Shown: piece after piece, positions 34,175-45,473 of the stretch
Numbering within the stretch: position 1 is the stretch's first letter
Layout: each line of letters starts with the position of its first letter
Assembly: GCA_013146195.2 (NCBI GenBank)
Contig: CM028378.1
Location: 14,925,828-14,989,827, forward strand
DNA from: Codonopsis lanceolata
Lineage: Eukaryota > Streptophyta > Magnoliopsida > Asterales > Campanulaceae
Direction of reading: 5' to 3'
DNA length: 64,000 nucleotides
Translations under genes and position numbers: made by a program
Notes under the pieces: generated by a model
What the model saw: the letters and a program-made list of their open reading frames with translations, nothing else
The model's database searches: none
What the model was told of the DNA's origin: nothing

Positions 34175-37158
34175 CCACCGCCCATCAGTCTCTTCTATCT
34201 ATTCGTCGCTTTTCATATGATAACAATAGTTTTTTTGAACTTGACGCTTTTGGTTTTCGTGTGAAGAACCTCCGCACCAAGAAGATCCTTCTTTCTGGGC
34301 ATAGTTCTGGCGGTCTCTATCATCTTGCCTTTGATCAGTCAAGACCAACCAGCCCTCTTGCTCTAGTTGGCAAAAGGACCAATCAAGACATTTGACATTC
34401 GCGATTAGGGCATCCCTCCTCTCATATTCTACAAATTCTACATTCAAAGTTTAATATTCATATACATGACCGAATTAGTCCTAATAAATTATGTTCAATT
34501 TACTAGTTAGGCAAAACATGCAAACTCCCCTTTCCTTTGAGATCTTTTCGATCAACACAGCCCTAGCCCCTTGCTTTATTACATTTAGATGTATGGGGAC
34601 CTTCTCCTGTTGCTTCAATAAATCATTTTCAGTACTAGTTGTCTATTACCGATGACTATTCCCATTTCTCTTGGTTATTTCCTCTTGCCAATAAATCTAA
34701 TGTTCTTACAGTCTTTTCAAAATTTAAACTTAAAATTGAAAATCAACTTTCTTGTTGGATAGAGGCCATCCACACCATTAAAACTATCCAAACCGATGGT
34801 GGTGGTGAATTCACAAGCAAACTATTTTGCAATTTTTTGGCAACCCATGGTATTAAACATCAACTCCCTTGCCCTGACACACCGCAACAGAACGGTGTTG
34901 TTGAAAGAAAAAATTGACATATCGAAGAAATGAGTTTATGCCTCCTAGCTCAAGCCAATTTACCCATGTCTTTCTAGCTTGAAGCTTTCTCCACAGTTGT
35001 CTTTCTCATCAACAGGGTTCCTATGAAACAACTCGACCACATCTCTCCCTTTCAAAAACTCTTTCAACGTACTCCAAATTATTGGTTTCTTAAAACCTTT
35101 GGTTGCTCGTGTTTTCCATATATTGTCCCTTACAATAAAAATAAATTACAACCCAAATATCTTCATTGTGTTTTCCTTGGCTATGATGGACATCAGAAAG
35201 GGTACCATTGCTTTGACAAACTTTCAGGAAAAAATTATGTTACAAAGCATGTACTATTTGATAAGCATTCTTTTCCCTTTGCTATTAACAGGCACAAGAA
35301 TCCTGATGATCATCCTAGCTCCACCCCTCTGGCTCCTCCAAGCACGGACCAATCTCCTCCAAATTTAGCTCCCTCACATGCCCCCACCCAATCCAATCCA
35401 CCCACACCTCCAGCTCCCTCTCACCCAAACAAGGCCCAACCCACCAGGCCCATACCATCACAAACACCCTTACCCTAACTACCCAATCCAATCAACCACA
35501 CCTCCAGCTCCTCTCGCCCAAACACGACCTAACCCACCAGGCCCCCTCCCACACCTATACCACTTCACATCATCCCGACTTCCATTCCCTTACCAATCCA
35601 ATACTCCCCCAAAACACAACCCAGTACCAACACAACCTCTCCACCAGCAGATTCCTCCCCTGAATCCATTCCTCCTCTACGCTACCGCAACATTAATCAC
35701 CTCACATATGGTTCTCCTCGACATCCCCTCCCTCATGCCTATTCCGTCATTTCCATAGAATCCCCCGACTATGAGCCTTCCACTTACAAGTAGGCCTTTA
35801 AGTCACCCCATTGGCAATCCGCAATGCAGGAGGAATACTCAGCACTAATCAAGAATAACATTTGGTCTCTCGTTCCTCCTTCTCAATCCAAAAATGTCAT
35901 TGGTTACCACTGGGTGTTCCGTATCAAGTGCAAGCCCACCGGTTAGATTGATCGTTACAAGGCACAACTCGTTGCAAAAGGGTTCCATCAACAAGAAGGT
36001 TTGGATTACGATGAGGCATTCAATCCTATCGTTAAATCCGCCACAATTCGAACTATTCTGTCCATTGCTCATGGTCGTGACTAGCCAATCAAGCAATTAG
36101 ATGTTCACAATGCCTTTTTAAATGGCTTCTTGTCCGAAGAAGTTTATATGCAACTTGCTTCTGGATTTGTCGAACTATCTTGTCTGAATCATGTTTGTTG
36201 TCTTCATCGTTCCCTCTATGGCCTCAAGAAATCACCACGGGCGTGGTTTCATCGTCTATCTGAATATCTTCTCCGGCACGGGTTCTTCAACAGCCACTCT
36301 GATATCTCTTTATTAATCCGAAACGATACTTCCTACACCATGTTCATCCTCGTCTATGTGGATGATTTAATCATCACAGGTTCATCATCTACTGTTGTCT
36401 CCAACTTTATTGACAATCTATGCTCCACATTTGACAGTCGATAGCTAGGTGACTTGGGTTATTTTTTGGGCATTAAAACTACCCGTAATGAGTCGCTCCT
36501 TCATCTTAATCAGACAAGGTATGCAATTGATTTACTCACTTGCTTCAACATGACGACGTGCAAAGCCTTGCTCTACTGTCGTTGCCCTACAAACACGCCT
36601 CTTTATTTATTCTGGAGATCCTCTTCTCGACCCAACAGCTTACAAAAGCTTGGCGGACTGCAATACCTTACCCTCACTTGTCCCGACATCGCCTTTGCTG
36701 TCAACAAGATAAGTCAATTCATGCATCAACCTCGGACAACTCACCTTCAAGCTGCTAAATGGATTCTACGATACGTCAAAGGCTCTTTGGACAAAGGTCT
36801 TGTATTTCACAGATCATTGAACTTTGACATTTGGGCTTATTCTGATGCTGATTGGGAAGGGGATCCTGATGATCGTCGCTCCACAACCGAGTCTTGTCTC
36901 TTCATTGGACCCAATCTCGTTTTCTGGTCCGTAAAGAAACAAGCCACATTTTCTCGTTCTAGCAGCGGAGCCGAGTATCGCGATCTCTCCACTATCGCAT
37001 CTGAAGCTCGTTGGTTCTCGTTTCTGTTTCGTGAACTAAACATACCTCTCATGCGACCTCCGTCCATTTTTTGTGATAATCTCTCCACTCTTCAGATGGC
37101 TCGTAACCCTATTTTCCATACTCGTGTTATTTTCCATGCTCGTACTCGCCACATTTAG
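34175..37158 (+). pseudogene. Copia pol relic: integrase, RT, RNase H
   Basis: GAG-pre-integrase with FFELDAFGFRVKNL lies at about 34225. The integrase core runs from ITDDYSHFSWLFPLANKSNV (34645) through QTDGGGEFTSKLFC to PQQNGVVERKN (34885-34915), with a stop after it. The hinge at 35300-35700 is a P/T/S-rich stretch. RT has KQLDVHNAFLNGFLSEEVYM, LYGLKKSPRAWFHRL and the YVDD box ILVYVDDLIITG. RNase H includes YSDADWEGDPDDRRST, then WSVKKQATFSRSSSGAEYR and IFCDN. Stops near 34915, 34976, 35478, 35790, 35944, 36082, 36442 and 37156 and a frameshift in the hinge disable it. Confidence 0.9.
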
Positions 37159-37267
37159 ATAGATAATCACTTCGTTCAACGGCAGTCCCTCCAACTTAGC
37201 AAGTCTCAATTTTTTCTCCTTTGATCCAAGTTGCGTCTACGGTCTCCTCCGTCTAGCTTGAAAGGGA

Positions 37268-37474
37268 TGTAAGACAATACATCTGAATTCTCCTCTATCA
37301 CTCAATAGTCTTGAGGATCCCGATGTTGACCAAGATAATCAGTCTCTTTGTATTCTAGTTCATTGCATACTTCACTTAGATAGTTGTATATATACCTTTG
37401 TATCTCTTCTGTCAAAGTATCTTGAATGGCAAATAACTTCTTCCTTCCTCTCTTCTCTACTCTAAATTCTAACA
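37268..37474 (+). repeat. 3' LTR of the copia element
   Basis: The LTR starts TGTAAGACAATACATCTG right after a polypurine stretch TTGAAAGGGA (37258-37267) and ends AATTCTAACA at 37474. A TATATATA box lies near 37387. The length of ~207 bp is within the range of short copia LTRs. Confidence 0.75.
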
Positions 37475-38221
37475 GAGGTAACTAATCCTACTTCTACAAG
37501 TAAAAGAGTTATACTTAGATTTTTCCCTATTATGCGGTGGAATCCTACGTCAAAGTATTGAAAGACTCCTAGTCCAATTCCTCTTCAAAAAGGCAATGTC
37601 CATAGTCAAATCATACAAGGATTTTACCTACGCTTCTTGTCTCATTATAACTCTACTTTCGTAATCTATATATATCAGACCTAGTACGGTCACAAGGTAC
37701 GCACTCTAGAATATTACTACTCTCTAAAGCAATTTTATGCTATTGTACAGAGATACTGATTCTCACAGCGGAGTGGGTTCATTCGTGATTATTCTTCATC
37801 ACATCCTTGTGAATAATATGACATCATCAGTGGGGAGGAGGAAAAATGAGTTTGATCAGGATATCACCAGCTCAACATTGCCTTGATATGCAGCCATCTG
37901 TACCTTCCTCAAGTTTTGATAACAAGGGTAGAGGCACTTAATGTTAATATGTGTAAGTCTAGTTGGCAATAAATAAGGCTAGAGGGAGGTGAATAGTATT
38001 TTTTTTAAACTTAGAGGTAATTTTGAAATACTTTAAAACTTACAGTGGAAAAAGTACTTTTTCAGCTTGCTGATAGTTGGTCAACCGACTGATGAAGTTA
38101 AATTACTCTTGGGTGCACAAGGGAATGAGTTGAAAAACAATTAATGGAATCAATCAAGTAAGTGACTGATGAACAAACTGATTGACACTTCAGTGGATTG
38201 AAACTGCTTAAGTGTTAAAAC
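37475..38221. other. No gene; LTR-like fragment from about 37950
   Basis: 37475-37945 shows no recognisable coding sequence. From about 37950, TGTAAGTCTAGTTGGCAATA then GGCTAGAGGGAGGTGAATAG resembles the start of plant copia LTRs that carry the phrase CTAGAGGGGGGTGAATAG. A similar fragment occurs at 50365-50604. No internal region follows. Confidence 0.4.
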
Positions 38222-38760
38222 CAGTGTTCTAAAAATCGGCCTAGGTGGCCGCCTAGGCACTAGGCGCTAACCCCACGCTGCGATTTATACCAATCGGACA
38301 AAAATATCGTCAAAGAAGAAAATCGCCGACTAATCGCTTGAGGTAGCGATTTATTGAGTATTGAGTAGGTGAGGGAATCAGGAGTAGGGAGGCAGCGATC
38401 TATGTTTAAAGAGTGGGGAGGGAGTTGGTGCATGACCGCAGGGGAGAAAAAAACGAGAGGTCAAGTTCATCTTCTACACCTAGTGCATTGTCGGAGGTTG
38501 ATGGAAATGGCCATTTTCGGTAGACGAGGCGGTGACAGTCTGCGGCTACCATATCTTTGATTGTTGATAATGGGTCATGGGAGAGGGAGAGAAAGAAAGA
38601 CCGCAGGAGATGGTAATTTCCAAAGAGAATGATTAAATCACTAAAGATTAAAGAGAGAGATAAAAGAGGGTGGATGATTCGAATAGAGAGTAGAGAGAGA
38701 GGAGGGGAGTGTTCGAGGAAGCAAAAGTGGATGGGGAAAATGAGGTGACCCACGTGATGT
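38222..38760. other. Possible hAT-like terminus followed by non-coding DNA
   Basis: CAGTGTTCTAAAAATCGG followed by a palindrome-rich cluster GGCCTAGGTGGCCGCCTAGG then CACTAGGCGC is a repeated motif of plant genomes and looks like a hAT-type end. The matching other end was not found. The remainder to 38935 is purine-rich then AT-rich and shows no gene. Confidence 0.35.
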
Positions 38761-38945
38761 TGAGCTGTTTGCCTATACTATTTGCAGACTTGCAGTAGTC
38801 AATTCAACTTGAGAAACCCTCTTTGGCTTTCTTTCTTTTTTTCTTTTTTTTCTTTTAGCTCAATGTATTTTTAACTCTTATTATAATATTAAAAGTATTA
38901 AGTTATTTTTCAATAGTATTAACTAAGTTTTGAGTATTAAATAAG

Positions 38946-39400
38946 GAGATAATTGCAAAAAAACCCTGACCTATTTTGTGTTTTGCAAAATTAACCTCAT
39001 GTATTGATTTTCACCAAATTGAACCTCCACCTATTTTCATTTTTGCAATTCAAACCTTCCGTCAAAATGGTGTTAATTTTTTTAACGGGATGCTGAGTTG
39101 GCAGCTGACGTGGACACTGCAGCATCCAACTGATATTTTCCGCTTTTTTTCATTGTAAATTAAACCATGTACATTTGTTTGTCTTGCAAAAAGAACATTG
39201 GTCAAACCGTAGTTTATTTCCCGCCATTTCTATTGCAAATTAAACCTTATACATTTTTTTTCTTTTTGCAAGATGAACCTTGGTCGAATTACTTGTTAGC
39301 TCCCGCCTTTTTTATTGCAAAGTAAACCTTGTATATATTTTTTTTGCAACATAAACCTTGACAGGAAACCAGATTTTGGCTATATATATACTCATTTCAT
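38946..39400 (+). repeat. Left TIR of the MULE
   Basis: About 455 bp pair with 41058-41510. Landmarks are CAAAATTAACCTCATGTATT, GGTGTTAATTTTTTTAACGG, TTTCCCGCCATTTCTATTGC and TATATATACTCATTTCAT. Differences are substitutions plus short homopolymer indels. Confidence 0.85.
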
Positions 39401-39916
39401 CCTAAAAAAAATTCATCTCATTCTCTAACAATCCATTTCATTAATTATAGTTTTTGTGAAATGATAATTTTGCACTCACTTGGCTAAGTAGGATGTCTAC
39501 GGCACGGCTAACAAAAGTTGAGATGGAAAAAATAACCTAAAATAATAATAAAATACAAAAAGGAAAAAGAAATCAATTTTTTAAAAAAATACTAGAACAT
39601 TTATTAGAAAATTAGAAATTGCATTTTGACTATAATCTTCTTTCTCTATGACTATCTAAAACTCCTTGTTTTGAGCCGACGGTTTCCATTGAAGCCGAAT
39701 TTGAAGCTGTCAAAAATGTAACCCAATAAGCTTAAACTCATCGCTTCGGGAATTTAATAATAACACCGTCTGGTATTAATAGCTAGGGATTAAGCCATTT
39801 AGACCGAATCGAGGCAGTAATCACGTCAAATAAATCTGACAATCGAGCAAGAACAAGTAGAAGATTAAGACATGGAAGGCTCAATTTTGATGAACCCAAT
39901 TAATTAGAGTGATAAA

Positions 39917-40600
39917 ATGAACATCCACAACAAGGGTTCTGACAAATCTGTAGCCGCCATTGATGTTGTAAAGGGAGAAGAAGAAGAAGAAGCAACTAGC
40001 AGTGTATCTTTGAATCACTTATTAGATAAAATCCTAGTCCTCATCTTCAACCGATGTGCAATCTCAAATGCCTCTGCTCCTACTCCCTTGTCTCCCCAAG
40101 TTTCTCCTCCCTCATCTTTCATGCCACTGTTTCCTTTTCCGTCCCCCGCCGCCTCCTTCAACTTCTGCCTAACCCCTTTCCCCAACACCATCGAAAATCC
40201 TTCCAACAAAATTGCTCAGGTTCTTCGCAAACAACATAATTGCCAAACCCCTTTAGATTTGCCGCCAAATCGTTGGCCCTAAGCCTCTACCCCCAATGAT
40301 TTCATCTTTTTACAGTGATTACTTCCGCTCCGTCACCTATTTCTTGATCAAATTCAAAGCGATTCGGTCGTTGTACTTCTGTCTTCTCCCCCACAAGGGT
40401 ATTAACGTTCACGATTTCAATTCCGTCTTCAAATGGAGTGCCAAGTTCGAGTCCAGATGTGATGGCCGGCCTAAGGCCGCTGTGGGGTTCAAGTGTTCAA
40501 CGGTAGAAGCTGTTGTGGCGGTGGACGTGGCTATGGAGGTAGCGTCGATGGATATTGCAGTGGGCGTGCACATTTATTTCTCTTTGCTATTTTGGGATTG
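39917..40600 (+). pseudogene. Captured F-box protein gene fragment inside the MULE
   Basis: After an ATG at 39917 an acidic leader (EEEEEATSSVS) leads into LNHLLDKILVLIFNR. The match continues in the next frame from 40054 as NLKCLCSYSLVSPSFSSLIF, together forming an F-box (L-P-D-x-I-L-x-L-I-F ... L-x-R-C-S-L-V-S-x-x-F-x-S-L). Further on, VTYFLIKFKAIRSLYFCLLP (from 40334) and FKWSAKFESRCD (40429-40464) resemble the downstream region of one class of plant F-box proteins, judged from memory. A frameshift at about 40050 and stops at 40281 and 40599 show it is not functional as read. The parental gene is not in this window. Confidence 0.6.
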
Positions 40601-41057
40601 AATCAACGGTAAACCATAGTTATACTTATATCTTTTGTTATATTTTGCTGTTGGGTAACTTGGGTTTGCCTTTATTAAAAGTTAGTGTTTTAGATTATTA
40701 TTTTTGAAAAAAAAAACTATTCTTAGCTTATTTTTGGCAAAGTAGATATCATACTTAGCTCAACAAGTGCGGGTAATATTGTTGTTTTACAAAAATTTTA
40801 ACGTTGCTTTTAAAAATAACGTAAGAGGGACTAACATGATGCTCAAAATTGAGTTGAAGGACCACTATATAAATTTTTTTAGATATCAATAGCCATGTTA
40901 TTTAGAAAAGTCAATTTCAGAGCAAAATTATATATTCCCTACGTCCCAAATAATCGTTCAGTTGATCAGGCGTCTGATTTAAGAAAAAACAATAGACTTG
41001 ATTATTTATATTGGTTTAATGTGTAGTTTTCGGCGTAAATTTTTAGTATTTACTTTT

Positions 41058-41510
41058 GAAATGAGTATATATATAGCCAAAATATGGTTTACTGTCAAGG
41101 TTTATGTTGCAAAAAAAAAAAAACAAGGTTTACTTTGCAATAAAAAAGGTGGGAGCTAACAAGTAATTTGACCAAGGTTCATCTTGTAAAAAAAAAAATG
41201 TATAAAGTTTAATTTGCAATAGAAATGGCGGGAAATAAACTACGGTTTGACCAAGGTTCTTTTTGTAAGACAAACAAATGTACAGGGTTTAATTTGCAAT
41301 GAAAAGCGAGAAATATCGGTTGGATCTTTGCGGTGTCGCGTCAAACATGGCAGCCAACTCAGCATCCCGTTAAAAAAATTAACACCACTTTGACGGAAGA
41401 TTTGAATTGCAAAAATTAAAATAGGTGGAGATTCAATTTGGTGAAAATCAATACACGAGGTTAATTTTGCAAAACACAAAATAGGTCAGGGTTTTTTTTG
41501 CAATTATCTC
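41058..41510 (-). repeat. Right TIR of the MULE
   Basis: This is the inverted partner of 38946-39400. It ends TTTGCAATTATCTC at 41510 followed by the target duplication. Confidence 0.85.
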
Positions 41511-41898
41511 ATTAAATAAGTATTAAGTTTTTAAATTATTTGGTGATATTTTTTATTAGTATATTTAAACGTTTAAGTTTATAATATTAAAAAAAATATC
41601 AAAAAATTTAGTATCCACATGTAAGACTCATTTTGTACTAAAAACCATAGTCGTCAATTTTGGGAAAATATTTACCTCATTGCAATATATCTCTAAGTGT
41701 TAGGGAGGAATTAAAAGAGTGGAATCTATTATACCTTAAAGTTATTCAAGCCGAGCATTTGTCATTGTGATGAATCAATTTTACATCGTAATGCATAAAA
41801 GTGAATATTATCACATACCAAAGCAGTTGAAAATCCATCAAAATGTACTGATCCGCAATTTTATCAATATACTAATGCAATCGATATACAACATAGTA

Positions 41899-42027
41899 AA
41901 AAAAATTATTTTTTTAAGGGGGGGTTGCAACACGGGGACTTCCAAGGGCGTCACCCATCATAGTACTACTCTCGCCTAAGCACGCTTAACTGCGGAGTTC
42001 TGATGAGATCCGGTGCATTAGATATAG
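41899..42027 (-). pseudogene. 5S rRNA retropseudogene (5'-truncated, A/T-rich tail, 8 bp target duplication)
   Basis: The minus strand reads AATGCACCGGATCTCATCAG, AACTCCGCAGTTAAGCGTGC, TTAGGCGAGAGTAGTACTAT, GATGGGTGACGCCCTTGGAA and GTCCCCGTGTTGCA. This is the 3' ~95 nt of plant 5S rRNA with several substitutions, including internal promoter positions. It is followed by C7 and an A/T-rich tail (41899-41919). CATAGTAA flanks it at 41891-41898 and 42028-42035. The paralogous segment at 45820-45860 has the same flanks without the insert. The 5' ~25 nt of 5S are missing or altered. A 5S-derived SINE or a Cassandra-type LTR fragment is possible, but the tail and duplication favour retroposition. 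Confidence 0.75.
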
Positions 42028-42106
42028 CATAGTAATTATTAAACAAAAGGATACTCCATATTAAGACAATGCATACAAACATAAAAAGAGGGGGGTGGGA
42101 GATTGA

Positions 42107-45100
42107 TTAGTTTTTGTTGTGATGGGCGGTGGTGATGTAGTTTCCGATGACAGTAGACATGATTTCCAAGGGTTTGGTGGAGACAAGAGAAACGTGTTGT
42201 TCATCGTCAACGTCGTAAATAATAGTTGATCTGATGATACTAGTGTTTTCATCTTTTTCGATAATCTCTAGTCTTATTCTGTAAAGATGGAAACCCTCAA
42301 GCGTTTTGAATCCTCCTTCGATCATTTCTGTTTCCTTTATTCGCTTTTCGTTATCTATTCGTGTAAACATCTCCTTCATGTAACTTGGACCACCACCTGC
42401 ACCACAAAAACTTAATTAGGAAAAATCATCATACGGGTATTTGCTCCGTCTTACGGATGTCGACTGTCGAGAGTCGGGACTGTTAGAATAGATAAAAGAA
42501 TGATGCCCAAAATGATTAAGATTAATGTCAGAATTACAATTATATAGGTATGATCGGGTCCCTATTGTGTCCTACCACTAGTCCCTAATTTATGTCACTA
42601 ATCCTTGATTTGTGCCACTATGTCGGCCTATTCAATTTGTCTTCCAATACCCCCCCTCAAGCGAAACGGAATGAAGTGGACCTTAAGCTTGAATTTGTTA
42701 GAGCACCCTCGTATTTGTAACATCCGTGAGATGATAATGCCATTAGCAATGCAAAAGAGGCACATCAAATCATTAAGATTAAAAAATAACTTCAAATTTT
42801 TATAGTAGCGAGCTAGCCACGACTCATTGTCGAATATAATCTGTGGTTCTAGGAGAAAGAACCGATCATTAAGTGATTAATGTGAATATCGGGTACAAAG
42901 ATATTTAGATGGGATTTCAAGACTACCTATCATAACAAGAGAAGAAAAATCAACTTTAAGATCACGAGAGCATAATTGAAAGTAGTAAAAATATTTTTCA
43001 TAGAACATACTAGAAAGGGAAATTGAAGATTTTGAGTTAACCAAGTGAGAGTTGGTGAAGACATCCGAATACAAGTGAGAAGTTCTTTGTGAGTGAGAAA
43101 ACAAGTGATCGAGAATTTCTGACTTTGTGAGAAAGGACAACATATCAAAATTCTGGGGAATGGCTAGACAACACCCATCAAATAAGAGATGAGAGGAAAA
43201 ATTGGTAGACAAAGTGGAAGTAGAGGTGGATTGAAATTGTGAGATATCAAGATTGGTAAAGAGGAATGTGATATTGTTGGGAGAAACATTTGATGTAGAG
43301 GGGGAAGTGTGTAAAGTTTGCTCTTCTTGAATGAGCAATTCAAAGAGGGTGTCAAGAGACATATTCCCTCGATGGGGATAAAAACAATCATGAAGAAAAG
43401 GGATAAACGTAGTGTCTAAGTCCTCAACCACAAAATCAATTAACTCATTTTGTGTTATTACATATCCAACTTTTGCTAGTGAAGAAGTGAGAGAGCGAAC
43501 TTTAAAGATATAGTTCACTACAGATTGAGTTGAAAGCTTTTAAAGACATCATAAACTATCATAGATGTCTTGAGCATACCAATTTAAGAGTTCTTGAGGA
43601 GGAGGAGAAGAGATTATACTTTCAACTTTAGAAAAGCTGAGATCCCAACAATATAGACAAACTGGAGCAGTGTGGCCAAGTCGGTCACATAATTGGTAAG
43701 AGACAATCAAAGATGAAGATAATTCCAACTTTGAGAAAGAATTTCCCATGAGTATAGGTTTCGCAAGAGGGTGAGTTGAGAGAGTTGTGTGTGTGCCAAA
43801 AATTTGAGAGAAAGTTGATCTTTGTTTTTTTTTTTTAATGAAATAAATGATTATCAAGTCCGATATAGATGACTGACAGACGACAGTGGGATAATACTAT
43901 TCATTCTGTTCCATAATATATGTCGTTTTGGGAGAGCTTTTGTTTCAAAATAAATGTCACTTTATAATTTTCAATGAACTTTTTTTTTAAATTCTACTCA
44001 TATTTATTGATTTTGTAACTTGTGTTTGACTATTTGAACAAGAGTATCAAAAGATACCTTATTAATGTTTGAAGTAAAATAAATAAAAACAGTTTAATCT
44101 TTATAATATGTTTCCTTAATTTGTATGAAAATCTCCAAAACCACATACCCGTCGTCCCTAAATTATCGTCCTCCTTTCTTTTTTCGTTCGTTCCAAAATA
44201 ACTGTTCAGTTTGAAACTTACATTTTTAGAACATTATTTTTACCACTTTATCCTTACGTTTTCACATCACTTTAATTATGAGTCACATACACATTAACTT
44301 TAAAAGAAACTACATATTAAACCACTATTAATAATCAAATCAATTTTTTCAAACCGTGCGCAGCATCAACGAAGACTATAATTTAGAGACTGAGAAATTA
44401 TATTTTTTTGAAACGGAGGGAGTAATTTAATTAAAACTGGGGAATATACCAAGAAAGGATGTTGGTAGGATGCTCCCTTTTTCTTGGCATTGAATTTGAG
44501 AGATTAGATTAGAATATTGAGAGAGAAAAGAGAGTGGCGTCTGAATGGATTGTAAAACTCAGCACGTGAAGCCTCCTCGATATTCACCCTTAGTTTGGTA
44601 GTGCAAATAGTTTCCTCCAAGCCGTTTGCGCTGCGGCCTTGTTCTGGTCGTTTTTGTTCTGCACGGTTGAATGGTGTGCTGGATAAGAGAAACGATGAAA
44701 ATCGATTGTGGCCGGATCTGAGAAAGCGACCAAGCTGAATGAGGCTTGGCCGGAGACTGAGAAAGGAGACGCTGGAGATGCAGACAGCGCTGAAGACGGC
44801 GATGTGGAGATGGCCGCGGTTGAGAGAGCGATGGAGATTCGCCGGAGAAGAGAGAGACGGAGTCGGCTGGGTTGAGGAATGTTCTTGTCTTTCACAAGGA
44901 AGTGGGTTGTTTCAGATCTGGGCGAGAGAGATCGGGGCAGGAATGATATGCCCTCACTGAAACAGAGGGAGAAGCCGTAGCGAGAGTACTGGAAGAGGGA
45001 CGCCGGAGTTTGGGGAAGAAATCGACAGTAGTGAAGGAGCCGCCGTTGGCGTCTGTGTCCTACCACTAGTCCCTAATTTATGCCACGTATCCTTGATTTG

Positions 45101-45389
45101 TGCCGCTACGTCGGCCTGTTCTGTTTGCCTTCCAACAGAGACCTACTCTTTATGTATAGTCTACTCAAATTAACTCATAAAAATAGTACGTACCTTGAGC
45201 TGCAGCTGGAGGGAATGTGAGCTTTACAATTGTACCGACGCCTCCATCCCCTTGTTCAACTTCAACCCTTCCAATAACATCTGGTAGCAGCTTGTCCACC
45301 AGTTTTCCCAGCTCTACTCCTCCGTACACCTCCCAAACTGCCCCCGCCGGAGCCTTCACCTCCGTCTCCGCTGAAACTTCTCCCTTCAT
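42107..45389 (-). CDS. Norcoclaurine-synthase-like / Bet v 1 (PR-10) family protein, copy 1, 161 aa
   Basis: Two exons: 45389-45194 (196 nt) and 42396-42107 (290 nt), GT-AG, joined in phase 1 into 161 codons plus stop. The start MKGEVSAETEVKAPAGAVWE and the glycine-rich loop GDGGVGTIVKLTFPP (about 47-61) are Bet v 1-fold landmarks. The second exon has GGPSYMKEMFTRIDNEKR, the EMIEGG strand, FHLYRIRLEIIEKDE and a C-terminal helix with SLVSTKPLEIMSTVIGNYI. This family binds hydrophobic ligands. Some members are (S)-norcoclaurine synthases of benzylisoquinoline alkaloid synthesis, but catalytic identity cannot be asserted here. The intron is ~2.8 kb because a copia element sits in it (42481-45137), against 121 bp in copy 2. 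A TATATAAAG box lies ~80 bp upstream. Both copies have intact frames; expression of this one depends on splicing of the enlarged intron. Confidence 0.85.
42877..43857 (-). pseudogene. Copia gag relic (UBN2-like)
   Basis: The segment 43518-42877 encodes YIFKVRSLTSSLAKVGYVIT, then ELIDFVVEDLDTTFIPFLHD and SLDTLFELLIQEEQTLHTSP. This is the plant copia gag pattern (I-x-x-L-x-x-x-L-x-x-x-G-x-x-I-x-x-x-E-L, then L-x-x-L-L-L-x-x-E). Upstream at 43690-43650 QLCDRLGHTAPVCLYC is a zinc-knuckle-like cluster, which in intact copia elements lies after this region. The order here is therefore rearranged. A stop separates the two parts. Confidence 0.65.
44148..44422. mobile_element. Stowaway-like MITE inside the copia element
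   Basis: The left end CCCGTCGTCCCTAAATTATC and right end AAACGGAGGGAG have TA on both flanks (44146-44147 and 44423-44424), giving a 275 bp Stowaway-like element. A second partial terminus (CTGTTCCATAATATATGTCG at about 43907) suggests an older, damaged copy beside it. Confidence 0.55.
44590..45051 (-). other. Coding-like GC-rich segment of unknown origin in the copia element
   Basis: A frame open for 158 codons, rich in S, R, L and P, lies between the truncated 5' LTR and the gag relic. GC content is clearly higher than that of the surroundings. I do not recognise a domain. It may be captured host sequence (a gene 5' end) or element leader; its coding status is doubtful. Confidence 0.3.
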
Positions 45390-45464
45390 CGATTTTAATT
45401 TTTAATTATCTCTCTCTCTCTTAGCCGGCCCTCAGATGAGATGGAGCTTAACGACCGACTACTA

Positions 45465-45473
45465 CTTTATATA
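45465..45473 (-). promoter_or_regulatory. TATA box of NCS-like copy 1
   Basis: The minus strand reads TATATAAAG about 80 bp upstream of the ATG at 45389. The same box at the same spacing precedes copy 2, and the surrounding ~100 bp are conserved between copies. Confidence 0.7.

Larger units (their letters stand above)
34175..37474 (+). mobile_element. Ty1/copia element (Ale/Retrofit-like), 5'-truncated
   Basis: The copia order is kept: GAG-pre-integrase, integrase, proline-rich hinge, RT, RNase H, polypurine tract and 3' LTR. The 5' half is missing at the junction with Ogre element C at 34175. The short ~207 bp LTR and RT/RNase H motif style suggest the Ale/Retrofit lineage; this is an inference. 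Confidence 0.85.
38936..41520. mobile_element. Pack-MULE: Mutator-like element with ~450 bp TIRs and a 10 bp target duplication
   Basis: The element proper runs 38946-41510. The left TIR (38946 to about 39400) starts GAGATAATTGCAAAAAAACC. The right TIR (about 41058-41510) is its inverted copy ending GCAATTATCTC, similar along ~450 bp. Both flanks carry exactly ATTAAATAAG (38936-38945 and 41511-41520). Long TIRs and a 9-11 bp duplication are diagnostic of MULEs. There is no transposase. The 1.65 kb interior contains an F-box gene fragment, which defines a Pack-MULE. A Stowaway-like terminus (CCCTACGTCCCAAATAAT) near 40940 suggests a later insertion in the interior. Confidence 0.88.
42481..45137 (-). 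mobile_element. Gag-only copia-type LTR element in the intron of NCS-like copy 1
   Basis: The minus-strand 5' LTR (45137 down to about 45055, truncated) and 3' LTR (42649-42481) share GTGTCCTACCACTAGTCCCT and TATGTCGGCC-type segments and TGTTGGAAG/CTTCCAACA-like ends. A polypurine tract TTGAGGGGGGG lies next to the 3' LTR (about 42650-42660). GGGAC and GAGAC flank it, a possible 5 bp duplication with one change. Coding content is a gag relic only; no pol was found. Confidence 0.7.

Noticed and set aside
35378..35758. Proline-rich protein
   Set aside because: It is the P/T/S-rich hinge between integrase and RT of the copia element, frameshifted.
41923..42020. Functional 5S rRNA gene
   Set aside because: The 5' ~25 nt are missing, there are substitutions, the copy is single and it has a retroposition signature.
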